The notes under the pieces: generated by a model
Told to the model about the DNA's origin: nothing
Seen by the model: only the letters and a program-made list of their open reading frames with translations
Database searches by the model: none
Position numbers and translations under genes: made by a program
Shown: positions 1-8,520 of the stretch, one piece after another
Numbering within the stretch: position 1 is the stretch's first letter
Layout of the letters: each line of letters begins with the position of its first letter
Assembly: GCF_937863595.1 (NCBI RefSeq)
Contig: NZ_CALMGQ010000063.1
Location: 1-51,398, forward strand
DNA from: an uncultured Cytophaga sp.
GTDB lineage: Bacteria > Bacteroidota > Bacteroidia > Cytophagales > Cytophagaceae
Direction: 5' to 3'
Length of the DNA stretch: 51,398 nt

Positions 1-92
1 ACCTGTAAAGTTAATATTTTATCAGTTACTCCCCAGCTTTTTTACCTGACCCGAGATTACCCCTGTTCGGTTAGTTTATGAAGAAATAAAAA

Positions 93-129
93 AAAAGAGT
101 CCTGATTACAAAGTAATCAGGACTCTTTT
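93..129 (-). terminator. Intrinsic terminator of the RDD gene
   Basis: A perfect 17-bp stem (93-109 with 113-129) has a 3-nt loop. Read leftward it is followed by a run of T (complement of the A run at about 86-96). It lies 20 bp past the stop codon of the RDD gene. Confidence 0.85.
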
Positions 130-148
130 GCAAAGAAATACGTTTGTA

Positions 149-706
149 TTATACGATATCAGATTTTTTGAATACAGCTGTTTTAGCAACCATATCATGA
201 ATTGCTTGTTTTTTTGCACCTAAAACCATGAAGCAACCAACAAATATGATTAACCCGACATAGCCACCAATTGAACCAAGTATAGAAATACCTAAAATAG
301 TACCAAGTATGGTTAAAATGTTACCACTAGATTTTACCGCCCAACGTGTCATTAATGTACCTACTGGAGCAGCCGTACCATCTTGGTTGGCAACTTTAAT
401 TCCTAAAATTAACTTTCCTAATGTAAGTCCTGTTAATCCTTCAATTAAATAATAAACCACATAAATTGTAGGTACAACGACCATTAATGCCATTAAGGAT
501 CCTAAAAATCCACCAACTGCTGCTGCTGCTGCTGGGTCTGTACCTCCCATAGTTTCAGCACCTGCTGTAGCTACAGCAGCGCCTAAAAATCCACCAATAA
601 TTGGTGCAGCTACAAATGAAATACCGAAAATAATTAGTACATCTAATAAGAGTGCTGCTAATCGAGTGCCAAAATCTACGCGTGTTACTTCTGTTGTGTT
701 TTCCAT
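149..706 (-). CDS. RDD family membrane protein
   Basis: 185-aa integral membrane protein. The N-terminus carries the family signature R15-L-A-A-x3-D22 at the start of the first hydrophobic segment (about 16-45). Further membrane segments lie at about 68-92 and 130-165. The Ala/Gly-rich stretch at 40-68 is an unusually small-residue-rich loop. RDD proteins are poorly defined; some are linked to ion or sodium transport, so no substrate is assigned. The gene is monocistronic, with a terminator directly downstream and about 125 bp of AT-rich DNA upstream. Confidence 0.85.
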   Translation of the reverse strand: MENTTEVTRVDFGTRLAALLLDVLIIFGISFVAAPIIGGFLGAAVATAGAETMGGTDPAAAAAVGGFLGSLMALMVVVPTIYVVYYLIEGLTGLTLGKLILGIKVANQDGTAAPVGTLMTRWAVKSSGNILTILGTILGISILGSIGGYVGLIIFVGCFMVLGAKKQAIHDMVAKTAVFKKSDIV

Positions 707-831
707 TTTTGAAATAAAAGTTAAAAGTTAAAATTGAATATCTATGTGCTTAAAACGTAAGAAATGAAATTTTGTTTTGTAATTATGTTTTGCTCTAATC
801 CAATAGCCAATAAAAGAGTAAAATATTTTAA

Positions 832-1302
832 TTATTTTTCAGCTTCTTCTTTCAACTTTTGATTCATAGCATCAAAACCGCACTTGGTATCTGTATCTAA
901 TTTTTTATGAAATAGCGGAACAAGAATACCATTAAATGTTTCACGTTGGATGAACGTTGTTGTACCATTTCCATTATCAAAGATTAAGAATGTATGTTCT
1001 CCATCAAACAAACCTGGGAATAATAATTGGCCGATCCAGCGAAATTCTTTACAATTATCATAGACAAGAACTTTGGGTTTAAACTTCATTCCATCAAGGC
1101 TTACGTTGATTTTATTGCCTACCTGAACATCACCTTTAATAGATTTGATAAACGGATTCCAGCTTAAATAATTATTGAAGTCAGTAAGAATAGCCCAGAT
1201 TTTTTCAGGAGTAGCGTTTATCATAATTTCGCTTGTGATTTCTTTTGCCATAACTGTAGTGGTTAAAACGGTGCATACTATGAATGTGAAAAACGTTTTC
1301 AT
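832..1302 (-). CDS. Secreted SRPBCC (START/polyketide-cyclase fold) protein
   Basis: The ORF opens at 1329, but the start at 1302 is preferred because it gives a clean signal peptide (MKTFFTFIVCTVLTTTVMA) and a 156-aa protein. After the signal comes a typical SRPBCC domain: TSEIMINATPEKIWAILTDF, then a W-N-P-F-I motif at the end of helix 1. This fold binds hydrophobic ligands; the ligand is unknown here. Most family members are cytoplasmic, so an exported copy is slightly unusual. An 8-bp inverted repeat at 1304-1329 sits just upstream of the chosen start and would form a 5' leader hairpin. The Crp/Fnr gene lies 66 bp upstream on the same strand, so the two may be co-transcribed. Confidence 0.75.
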   Translation of the reverse strand: MKTFFTFIVCTVLTTTVMAKEITSEIMINATPEKIWAILTDFNNYLSWNPFIKSIKGDVQVGNKINVSLDGMKFKPKVLVYDNCKEFRWIGQLLFPGLFDGEHTFLIFDNGNGTTTFIQRETFNGILVPLFHKKLDTDTKCGFDAMNQKLKEEAEK

Positions 1303-1368
1303 TGTGTTGTTGAATAAAATGAACAACACAAAAATGCGAAAGAAAGGAATGATTGGTCTTGATAAAAA

Positions 1369-1938
1369 TCAAGAATTTTTCTTTTTGCGTATGCGACTAA
1401 AGGTTTCGGGAGTCATGCCGAGCATAGATGCAATGTATTGTAAAGGCACTTGATTGAAGAGTTCTGGATTCGATTCAAAAAAAGTATCGTACCGTTCTTC
1501 GGCAGATAAAGAAAGCAAGTTAAATACGCGATCTTCTAACATTAAAAAACAACGGGCAATAAAAAGTTTTTCTAGGCTTATCCAATTGGTTACAAGCGTA
1601 TGAATGCTTGCATAGTTTTCTTTATCAATGGTATAAAGAGTGCAGTCGGTTAAGGATTGTATGTTCCAACGTGCAGGAGTTTCAAAAACCAAACTCGACA
1701 AATCAGTTACGAAATAACCTTTGCTAGAAATCCATTGTGTAATATCTTTGTTACCAGATTCAGCATACATCCGAATGATTCCTGTTTGGACAAAACTTAA
1801 TTTTTCACATAATAGTCCTTTCTTTACAAAATATTCTCCTTTAGCTAATTTCGTTTCGGTAAAAAGAGAAACGATTTTTTGTAAGTCCTCAGTGTTGACT
1901 CCAAAGTATGATTTAATGTAGTTTTCAAGTTCAGTCAT
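1369..1938 (-). CDS. Crp/Fnr family transcriptional regulator
   Basis: 189 aa. It has an N-terminal cyclic-nucleotide-binding-like beta-barrel (about 20-115, with LAKGEYFVKKG and VQTGIIRMYAE) and a short C-terminal winged helix ending in LQYIASMLGMTPETFSRIRK, the recognition helix typical of Bacteroidota Crp/Fnr proteins. There is no cysteine cluster, so an Fe-S oxygen sensor is unlikely; the effector is unknown. Its start overlaps the end of the upstream membrane-protein gene by 8 bp, suggesting coupled translation. It may control itself and its neighbours. Confidence 0.85.
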   Translation of the reverse strand: MTELENYIKSYFGVNTEDLQKIVSLFTETKLAKGEYFVKKGLLCEKLSFVQTGIIRMYAESGNKDITQWISSKGYFVTDLSSLVFETPARWNIQSLTDCTLYTIDKENYASIHTLVTNWISLEKLFIARCFLMLEDRVFNLLSLSAEERYDTFFESNPELFNQVPLQYIASMLGMTPETFSRIRKKKNS

Positions 1939-2455
1939 TAGCTTCAGTTTTGAGATTTTTTTTATCTAAAAATTCCAAATATGTTCGTATGTTATATTCA
2001 ATTTGGTCTGGCTCATTATCACGATGCGTTTGATAAATAACAGCAATTTTTTTATTTTCATCAAAGATAGACAATACAGGTATACGAGTTCGACTTGCTT
2101 TTGCCCACCGTAGAAATAGTTTAATATTTTTTACTCTAATTTCTATAATCTCAAGCTTTTCTTTCTTTAGAATATGAAAAGTGAAAGTGCCATTTGAAAA
2201 TGTTATTAAAGAAATTTTTATTGACTCAAATTTATAATGCATTCTAAAAAGTCTAAAAATAGAAAATATAATAATTGAATACCAAACCATTATAAAGCTA
2301 AAAAATAGAGAGGAAGTATCTACATTCTTAAAAACAGAAAAAGAATATATAATAAGAATAAAAAATACAGCTGATTCGATAGCAAAAGATTTAAATACTC
2401 TTTTGCTGAAGGGGCTAATTTCTTTTTGAAAAATAATTTCTTTTTTCGATGACAT
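1931..2455 (-). CDS. Unknown membrane protein, co-transcribed with a Crp/Fnr regulator
   Basis: 174 aa, family not recognised. Two hydrophobic segments (about 26-46 and 50-70) form a hairpin, followed by a soluble beta-rich part (about 75-165) that would be cytoplasmic by the positive-inside rule. It precedes and overlaps the Crp/Fnr gene by 8 bp, so the two are probably one operon. A membrane partner or input for the regulator is possible, but this is inference from overlap only. Codon use is very AT-rich. Confidence 0.7.
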   Translation of the reverse strand: MSSKKEIIFQKEISPFSKRVFKSFAIESAVFFILIIYSFSVFKNVDTSSLFFSFIMVWYSIIIFSIFRLFRMHYKFESIKISLITFSNGTFTFHILKKEKLEIIEIRVKNIKLFLRWAKASRTRIPVLSIFDENKKIAVIYQTHRDNEPDQIEYNIRTYLEFLDKKNLKTEAND

Positions 2456-2540
2456 AATTTCAATAATAATGGCATTATTATATTTAGTGCTTAGCTTATA
2501 ATGCTTTCCGCCAACATAATATAAAACATCACCTAAAGCA

Positions 2541-2575
2541 AAAAAGCCAACGAATTGTAAATGCGTTGGCTTTTT
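2541..2575 (-). terminator. Intrinsic terminator after the cysteine desulfurase operon
   Basis: A 12-bp stem (2541-2552 with 2564-2575) has an 11-nt loop and A/T tails on both sides. It lies 21 bp past the stop of the redoxin-like gene, the last gene of the leftward operon. Confidence 0.85.
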
Positions 2576-2596
2576 AAATATTTAATAAATAATTTC

Positions 2597-3142
2597 TTAT
2601 TCATCATCAGAAACAGCTTGTTCAATTTCAGCTAATTTTGCTGCTGTGTATTTGCCTTTTGTGACATGTGCAATAATGCCACGTTCATCTAAAATGAAAA
2701 AGTAAGGCTCATCTTTTTCTGTAATGTTCAACATCGTTTTATACGAGGCAAACTCACCGATATAGGTTAATACGTAAGCTTGCAATTCTTTTTGCGTATT
2801 TTGTTTAATTTTTTTAACGATGGCATCGCCAGAAACTTTGTTGCTTCCTGTAACAACAGCAACAAAATAGGTATTTACATTATATACCTCAGAAGCAAAC
2901 ATCGTTTTCTTTTTTTGTATGAATGTTTGGTATGCTGGCTCATACCAGGTCACTAAACTTTCTTCTGCTTTTGCAGAAAATGCAATTCCGATAATTGTGA
3001 ATTTCCCTTTAACGCTGTCTGGCAAAGTAAAGGATTGCCCCGTTAATTTTTTTGTCTGAAAATTTGGGAAGGGCTTACCTGTTTGTGCTAAAGCCGAAGA
3101 GGCAGCGAAGACAATGCTTATAAATACGATTAGATGTTTCAT
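2597..3142 (-). CDS. Secreted thioredoxin-fold-like protein without cysteines
   Basis: 181 aa with a signal peptide (MKHLIVFISIVFAASSALAQ). The mature part looks like the redoxin/TlpA fold: a G-x-x-F-P-x-F start, LTGQSFTLPDSVKGKFTIIG, and a late PYFFILDERGIIAHVTKGKY strand-turn typical of the C-terminal half. The protein has no cysteine at all, so it cannot be a thiol-disulfide enzyme. A Bacteroidota-specific periplasmic or mitochondrial-ATP10-like role is possible but unproven. It follows the cysteine desulfurase gene by 6 bp and ends at a terminator, so it is the last gene of that operon. Confidence 0.7.
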   Translation of the reverse strand: MKHLIVFISIVFAASSALAQTGKPFPNFQTKKLTGQSFTLPDSVKGKFTIIGIAFSAKAEESLVTWYEPAYQTFIQKKKTMFASEVYNVNTYFVAVVTGSNKVSGDAIVKKIKQNTQKELQAYVLTYIGEFASYKTMLNITEKDEPYFFILDERGIIAHVTKGKYTAAKLAEIEQAVSDDE

Positions 3143-3148
3143 AATAGA

Positions 3149-4276
3149 TTATTTAATACTTTTAATTAACGTTTGAATGCAGTAATCTATTTCTTCTTTG
3201 GTATTATTTCTTCCAAACGAGAAACGTACATAACCCCAGTCGTCTTTGGCGCCAATGGCTTCTAATACATGAGAGCCAATATTCGTGCCACTTGTACAAG
3301 CACTACCAGCAGAAGCAGAAATTTTTGCTATATCCAAGTTCATTACCAACATTTCATTGTTTTCCGATGGAGGCAAACTTACATTCAACACATGCATTAA
3401 ACTGGTATCAACATTCGCAGATTCGCCATTGAATAATAAACCTGGGATGCCATTCAGTTCTCCGATCATGTATTTTTTCAAAGCCGTGATGAGCACACGA
3501 TCTTCTTCCATACGTTGATAGGAAAGCTCTAAAGCTTTTGCCATGCCGACTATTGCGGCGGTATTTTCCGTACCTCCACGCATGTTGCGTTCTTGTGCAC
3601 CACCGTGTAGATATGGGTTAATGCTGGATCCTGATTTTAGATATAATAAACCAATGCCTTTGGGTCCGTGGAATTTGTGTGCTGAACCTGCAATAAAGTC
3701 AATGGGTAATGAATACAAATGCAAAGGATAATGTCCGATGGTTTGGACGGTATCGCTATGAAATAAAGCATTGTAACTGTGACACAGCGCACCTACTTTA
3801 TTAAGATCTAGCATGTTTCCGATTTCATTATTGCCATGCATCAAACTTACCAAGGCCTTGGGAAATTCTTGTAACAAGGATTCTAGATGTGCTACATCAA
3901 TAATGCCGAGTTCATTTACGTTTACATAATGGACCGATACTCGATTTAGTTTTTCTAAATATTGAGCCGTATGCAATACGGCATGATGTTCCAGTTTGCT
4001 GGTAATGATGTGTTTGATGCTGTGATTTTCAACAGCACCAATAATTGCCGTGTTATCTGCTTCTGTTCCTCCAGAAGTAAAGAAGATTTCAGCTGCTGTG
4101 GTATTTAATAAATCGGCAATTTTTTTGCGTGCAATTTCTATGGCCGAACGTGTTTCGCGTCCATGACCATGTATCGAAGATGCATTGCCAAAGTGCGTCG
4201 TAAAATACGGCATCATCGCTTCAAGAACCAATGGATCTAGAGCGGTGGTGGCTGCATTATCTAGATATACACGCAT
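3149..4276 (-). CDS. Cysteine desulfurase (NifS/IscS family)
   Basis: 375-aa PLP enzyme that takes sulfur from L-cysteine, giving alanine and an enzyme persulfide for Fe-S cluster or thio-cofactor assembly. Seen: N-terminal YLDNAATT, FFTSGGTEADN, the His pair at 97-98, the PLP lysine K201 in GSAHKFHGPKGIG, RGGTEN, and the catalytic Cys327 in SASAGSACTSG. The extended loop after that Cys is of the IscS/NifS type rather than SufS. No iscU or other assembly gene is adjacent. The start overlaps the phosphohexomutase gene upstream by 20 bp, indicating co-transcription. Which subtype it is cannot be settled from the sequence. Confidence 0.92.
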   Translation of the reverse strand: MRVYLDNAATTALDPLVLEAMMPYFTTHFGNASSIHGHGRETRSAIEIARKKIADLLNTTAAEIFFTSGGTEADNTAIIGAVENHSIKHIITSKLEHHAVLHTAQYLEKLNRVSVHYVNVNELGIIDVAHLESLLQEFPKALVSLMHGNNEIGNMLDLNKVGALCHSYNALFHSDTVQTIGHYPLHLYSLPIDFIAGSAHKFHGPKGIGLLYLKSGSSINPYLHGGAQERNMRGGTENTAAIVGMAKALELSYQRMEEDRVLITALKKYMIGELNGIPGLLFNGESANVDTSLMHVLNVSLPPSENNEMLVMNLDIAKISASAGSACTSGTNIGSHVLEAIGAKDDWGYVRFSFGRNNTKEEIDYCIQTLIKSIK

Positions 4277-5660
4277 TGGTATCGAGAACTTCTTTGATAT
4301 CGCTAATGATTTTATGTGCTAAATTATCTGCAATGGCATGTGTTTCAGCCTCTGCATAAATTCGAATGATGGGCTCGGTATTGGATTTACGTAAATGTAC
4401 CCAGCCTGCATCAAAATCGAGACGTACTCCATCTACTGTAATCATAGGAGTTTTGGAATAGTGTTCTTTGATTTTTTCTATTACACAATCAACATCTATT
4501 TCGGAAGTTAATTCAATTTTGTTTTTTGACATAACATAGTTGGGATAACTTGCACGCATCATGGAAATAGATTTTCCATATTTTGCTAAATGAGAAAGAA
4601 ATAATGCAATACCCACTAAGGCATCTCTACCGTAGTGTAGTTCTGGATAAATAACGCCACCGTTGCCTTCTCCCCCAATTACAGCTTTATTTTTTTTCAT
4701 AGCAGTAACCACATTTACTTCACCTACTGCTGAGGCTACGTATTGTTTGCCATGTTTTTCTGTAACGTCTTTTAATGCTCTGGTTGACGACAAGTTTGAT
4801 ACAGTATTGCCTGGCGTATGCTTTAATACATAATCAGAAATAGCAACTAAGGTATATTCTTCTCCAAACATGCTTCCGTCTTCGTTGATGAAGCATAAGC
4901 GATCTACATCAGGATCAACCACAATTCCCAAATCGTACTGTCCTTTTTCAATTTCATTTGAAATGAACGAAAGATTTTCTGCTAATGGTTCAGGATTGTG
5001 TGGGAAGTGTCCATCGGGTTCACAATAAAATTCTGCTACGTCTTTCACGCCCAATGCTTTTAATAAAATTGGAAGAGCAATACCGCCTGTAGAGTTTACA
5101 CAATCAATTGCAATCTTAAAGTTTTTATCACGAATTGCTTGTACATCAACCAATGGCAAAGTCAATATGGCATCTATGTGTTTTTGAATATAGGTGTCGT
5201 CTTTGCGGTATGCGCCAAAGTGTTTTACGTCAACAAATTCGATGTTTTCTTTTTTTGCAAGCGTAAGGATTTTTTTGCCATCACGTTCAGATATAAATTC
5301 TCCTTCGGCATTTAATAATTTTAAGGCGTTCCAATTACCTGGGTTGTGACTTGCCGTGATAATGATTCCGCCAGCTGCCTTTTCCCAAACAACAGCCATT
5401 TCAACAGTTGGTGTAGTTGACAAGCCTAAATCAACAACATCAAAACCCAAACAACGTAATGTTTCAGTTACAATGGATGACACCCAAGGGCCAGATAAAC
5501 GTGCATCACGACCAATAACGATGGTATTACTGGCAGAATTTGATTTTGCCCAGGTACCATACGCAGCAGCAAATTTTGCTACATCTATGGGTGTTAGTGA
5601 ATCGCCTGGTTTTCCACCAATTGTACCCCGAATTCCAGAAATAGATTTAATTAAAGTCAC
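4257..5660 (-). CDS. glmM: Phosphoglucosamine mutase-like phosphohexomutase
   Basis: 467 aa of the alpha-D-phosphohexomutase family. Motifs in order: phosphoserine loop TASHNPGNWNA with Ser104, Mg-binding DPDVDR at 249-254, sugar loop GGEGNGG at about 329-335, and phosphate loop RKSNTEPIIRIY near the C-terminus. It most likely converts glucosamine-6-P to glucosamine-1-P for peptidoglycan and outer-membrane precursors. The sugar loop differs from the GEQSGH of E. coli GlmM and resembles PMM/PGM and archaeal GlmM, so phosphomannomutase or phosphoglucomutase activity is possible. It heads a leftward operon with cysteine desulfurase. Confidence 0.82.
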   Translation of the reverse strand: MTLIKSISGIRGTIGGKPGDSLTPIDVAKFAAAYGTWAKSNSASNTIVIGRDARLSGPWVSSIVTETLRCLGFDVVDLGLSTTPTVEMAVVWEKAAGGIIITASHNPGNWNALKLLNAEGEFISERDGKKILTLAKKENIEFVDVKHFGAYRKDDTYIQKHIDAILTLPLVDVQAIRDKNFKIAIDCVNSTGGIALPILLKALGVKDVAEFYCEPDGHFPHNPEPLAENLSFISNEIEKGQYDLGIVVDPDVDRLCFINEDGSMFGEEYTLVAISDYVLKHTPGNTVSNLSSTRALKDVTEKHGKQYVASAVGEVNVVTAMKKNKAVIGGEGNGGVIYPELHYGRDALVGIALFLSHLAKYGKSISMMRASYPNYVMSKNKIELTSEIDVDCVIEKIKEHYSKTPMITVDGVRLDFDAGWVHLRKSNTEPIIRIYAEAETHAIADNLAHKIISDIKEVLDTNACISR

Positions 5661-5683
5661 AGATAAAAAGAGTTTGTTCTAAT

Positions 5684-5691
5684 CAAATTTA
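5684..5691 (-). promoter_or_regulatory. Putative -7 box for the glmM operon
   Basis: The minus strand reads TAAATTTG, a perfect match to the Bacteroidota -7 consensus TAnnTTTG, 23 nt before the glmM start. No clear TTTG -33 box lies at the expected distance. Confidence 0.45.
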
Positions 5692-5835
5692 CAAAAATGT
5701 AATGGGATACAGACTTTTCTTATTAAAATTTATCCGAATTAAAATTTTATCAACATCACATGAAATTATTCGCTGCAAAAACGCATATAAGTAAATAGAA
5801 TATAGTTATTTGTTGTGTTAAACGTCTTATTACCT

Positions 5836-6630
5836 ATGAATTCGAGAGCAGAACAATTAAAAGCATTTGATCGATTATTAACCATCATGGATGAATTGCG
5901 TGAACAATGTCCTTGGGATAAAAAGCAAACCATCGAAAGTTTACGCTATTTAACGATTGAAGAAACCTTTGAACTCTCAGATGCCATTGTTGAAAAAGAC
6001 ATGGTTGAAATCAAAAAGGAGCTGGGTGATGTGATGTTGCATTTGGTTTTTTACGCCCGCATTGCCTCCGAGACAAACACCTTTGATATAGGAGATGTAT
6101 TGAATTCACTTTCTGAAAAAATGATTCGTAGACATCCGCATATTTATGGAGATGCAGTAGCTGAAGACGAAGAAGCAGTGAAACGCAATTGGGAACAAAT
6201 AAAAATGACGGAAAAATCCAAAGAAGAATCCATTTTGAGCGGTGTTCCGAAATCGTTGCCGGCTATGATTAAAGCAACCCGTATACAAGAAAAAGCTCGT
6301 GGAGCAGGATTTGATTGGGATGAAAAAAAACAAGTGTGGGAAAAAGTAGAAGAAGAACTTGCAGAATTTAAAGCAGAATTTAATATTGAAGACGAAAATA
6401 ATATTGATGTAGATAAAGCAGAAGGTGAACTGGGCGATTTATTTTTCTCACTGATTAATTATGCACGATTCTTAAACATCAATCCCGAAGATGCATTGGA
6501 GCGAACCAATAAAAAATTTATTAAACGATTTCAATATTTAGAAGTTGAATCTAAAAAAGATGGCAAGCAATTGAATAAAATGACTTTGGCGGAGATGGAT
6601 GAATATTGGAACGAAGCGAAGAAGGTGTGA
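5836..6630 (+). CDS. mazG: Nucleoside triphosphate pyrophosphohydrolase MazG
   Basis: All-alpha NTP pyrophosphatase that hydrolyses (d)NTPs to NMP and PPi (house-cleaning). Two MazG domains are present. The N-terminal one carries CPWDKKQTIESLRYLTIEET with EExxE and a following ELGD; the C-terminal one carries EEELAEFKAEF and GELGDLFFSLINYAR. The frame opens with GTG at 5815, but ATG at 5836 (MNSRAEQLKAFDRLL) is preferred because the alignment to family members begins there, giving 264 aa. It is divergent from glmM and monocistronic. Confidence 0.92.
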   Translation: MNSRAEQLKAFDRLLTIMDELREQCPWDKKQTIESLRYLTIEETFELSDAIVEKDMVEIKKELGDVMLHLVFYARIASETNTFDIGDVLNSLSEKMIRRHPHIYGDAVAEDEEAVKRNWEQIKMTEKSKEESILSGVPKSLPAMIKATRIQEKARGAGFDWDEKKQVWEKVEEELAEFKAEFNIEDENNIDVDKAEGELGDLFFSLINYARFLNINPEDALERTNKKFIKRFQYLEVESKKDGKQLNKMTLAEMDEYWNEAKKV

Positions 6631-6705
6631 TTTCAAATATTTATATGGCAATTCATTTTGTCAACAAAACTGAAACGATTAAGATTTTAACTATCCACCT
6701 AAAAA

Positions 6706-6740
6706 GTATAACTTCTTGTACACCTAACAAGAAGTTATAC
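6706..6740 (-). terminator. Intrinsic terminator of the biosynthetic-like operon
   Basis: A 14-bp stem (6706-6719 with 6727-6740) has a 7-nt loop. Read leftward it ends in TTTTT (complement of 6701-6705). It lies 7 bp past the fabG pseudogene stop codon. Confidence 0.8.
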
Positions 6741-6746
6741 ATATAC

Positions 6747-7497
6747 TTAACCAACAGTTAACATACCTCCATTCACTTGAATGGTTTGCCCAGTAATATA
6801 TGAAGCTAAATCAGAAGCTAAATATACTGCTGTATTGGCTACATCTTCACCAGTTCCAAATCGATTTAATGGAATTTCTTTTTTCCATTCTTCCATCAAT
6901 TTTTCATCTAACTCAGCGGTCATATCCGATTCGATAAATCCTGGTGCTATAACATTAGATCGGATATTTCTACTTCCTAATTCTAATGCTACTGATTTGG
7001 AAAAACCTATAATTCCAGCATTAGAAGCTGCATAATTTGCTTGTCCGGCATTTCCTCTAATACCAATTACAGATGAAATATTATAATAGATGCCGATCGT
7101 TGTTTTATCATTGTACGAAGGGCTGCCTTTACAATATTAAAACAAGAGCCTAAATTAACAGTTATTACTTGCTCCCAAGATTCTGGGGTCATACGCATCA
7201 ATAAACTGTCTTTAGTAATTCCTGCATTATTTACAATAATGTCAATACCTCCAAAATTATTTACTAATTCATTAATCAAATCTTGAGCAGAATCAAAATT
7301 TGAAGCATCTGAACGATACCCTTTTGCCTGGACACCTAATGCTTTAAGCTCATTTTCAAAAGCAATTCCTTTTTCAATATTTGATAAATAGGTGAATGCA
7401 ACATTTGCTCCTTCTTGTGAAAATTTAAAAGCAATTGCTTTACCTATACCCTTGACGCACCTGTAACCAATGCAATTTTTCCTTCAAGAAATTTCAT
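6747..7497 (-). pseudogene. fabG: 3-oxoacyl-ACP reductase (FabG) pseudogene
   Basis: Reading across frames gives a complete FabG-like protein of about 250 aa: start MKFLEGKIALVTGASR at 7497, NNAGITKDSLLMRMTPESWE in the middle, QVNGGMLTVG at the end. Two single-base losses break it. One is in the GGG run at about 7449-7451, inside the cofactor motif GASRGIG, and creates a stop at once. The other is at about 7085-7096, just before the catalytic-serine motif NISS. In addition the catalytic YxxxK reads Y-A-A-S-N (AAT codon), so the Lys is lost too. The gene is therefore dead even if one frameshift were a sequencing error. It lies 136 bp past the last SDR of the upstream operon and keeps its terminator. 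Active, it would have reduced 3-oxoacyl-ACP with NADPH. Confidence 0.88.
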
Positions 7498-7633
7498 TCA
7501 ATTTTAATTTAATTTTTTTTATTTATTATATGCATGATGAGATTAAACAAATAGTATAATTTGCATTATAGTATATGTCTGAATGTGGTTTGATATATTA
7601 AGAATCTTGATAATGCAATTCAAAAAAAATGGT

Positions 7634-8455
7634 TTATCTAATATTATAATGATTCATTATAATAGTTTCAAATATTTTTCCTGATACAATCTTTTTCACC
7701 TGCACAGATAACTTTTGTATAAATGGTCCTATCCGATAGCGGACCTGAGGAGATTTTTTATTTAATATTTTTAAGATCTCTTCTCCAAGAACACTTGGAT
7801 CTGCAGCTTCAATCATCTCCGAATTTACCTGATCATTTATTTTATCAAATATGTCTTTGTACGCCGAATCAGCAGTTAACGTAGCGGTAGGTCTGTTAGC
7901 ACTAATGTTGGTTGCAAAATCACCAGGCTGCACAATACTCACGCGCACATTGAAATTTTTTACTTCCATGCGTAACGCCTCTGTAAACATTTCAACTGCC
8001 GCTTTTGATGCAGAATAATATCCCCTCAAAGGCAAACCAAATTCACCTGCAAATGAGCTGATATTTATAATAAACCCCGTTTTCACTTCCCTCATGTGAG
8101 GTAATACGCTTTGTGTTGTTCTAACGATACCAAAAAAATTTGTCTCAAAAACATCTTTAATCATTTCTATTGGAGTTTCTTCAATCGGACCGTTAAGTCC
8201 AAGTCCTGCACAATTAATCAAAACGTCAATTCTTCCTTCATCTTCGATTACTTTTTTAATAGCATCTTTAACAGAAGCATCATCCCGTACATCCATTTTT
8301 AAGAAAATGAATGCATCATTTTCTTTTTCTTTTTTAGGATTTCTACTCGTTGCATATACTTTATAGCCATTTTCAGAAAGAGTATAAGCAATCGCTTCGC
8401 CGATTCCAGAACTTCCTCCTGTTATTATCGCAATTCGTTTTATCATTGAATTCAA
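7634..8455 (-). CDS. Short-chain dehydrogenase/reductase, fifth gene of the operon
   Basis: 273-aa classical SDR. It has the NAD(P) motif TGGSSGIG (12-19), R38 after strand 2 (hinting at NADP), NCAG at 81-84, NISS with catalytic Ser at about 133, and YSASK with Y147 and K151. PGDFATNI follows in the usual position. The extra C-terminal part (about 200-273) is longer than in FabG and resembles retinol- or 17-beta-hydroxysteroid-dehydrogenase-like SDRs acting on lipophilic ketones or alcohols. The real start could be Met4. It lies 65 bp after the dioxygenase gene on the same strand; the substrate is unknown. Confidence 0.85.
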   Translation of the reverse strand: MNSMIKRIAIITGGSSGIGEAIAYTLSENGYKVYATSRNPKKEKENDAFIFLKMDVRDDASVKDAIKKVIEDEGRIDVLINCAGLGLNGPIEETPIEMIKDVFETNFFGIVRTTQSVLPHMREVKTGFIINISSFAGEFGLPLRGYYSASKAAVEMFTEALRMEVKNFNVRVSIVQPGDFATNISANRPTATLTADSAYKDIFDKINDQVNSEMIEAADPSVLGEEILKILNKKSPQVRYRIGPFIQKLSVQVKKIVSGKIFETIIMNHYNIR

Positions 8456-8520
8456 TTCGTTTTTAAATATTCAAGATACCACCAATGTGTTATAAAACGT
8501 ATTTGTGGTATCTGAGCAAA

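Noticed and set aside
1175..1453. 92-aa plus-strand ORF
   Set aside because: It is antisense to the SRPBCC and Crp/Fnr genes, which both have clear domain evidence.
5815..5835. GTG start of MazG at 5815
   Set aside because: The seven extra residues are not conserved in MazG and ATG at 5836 gives the usual N-terminus.
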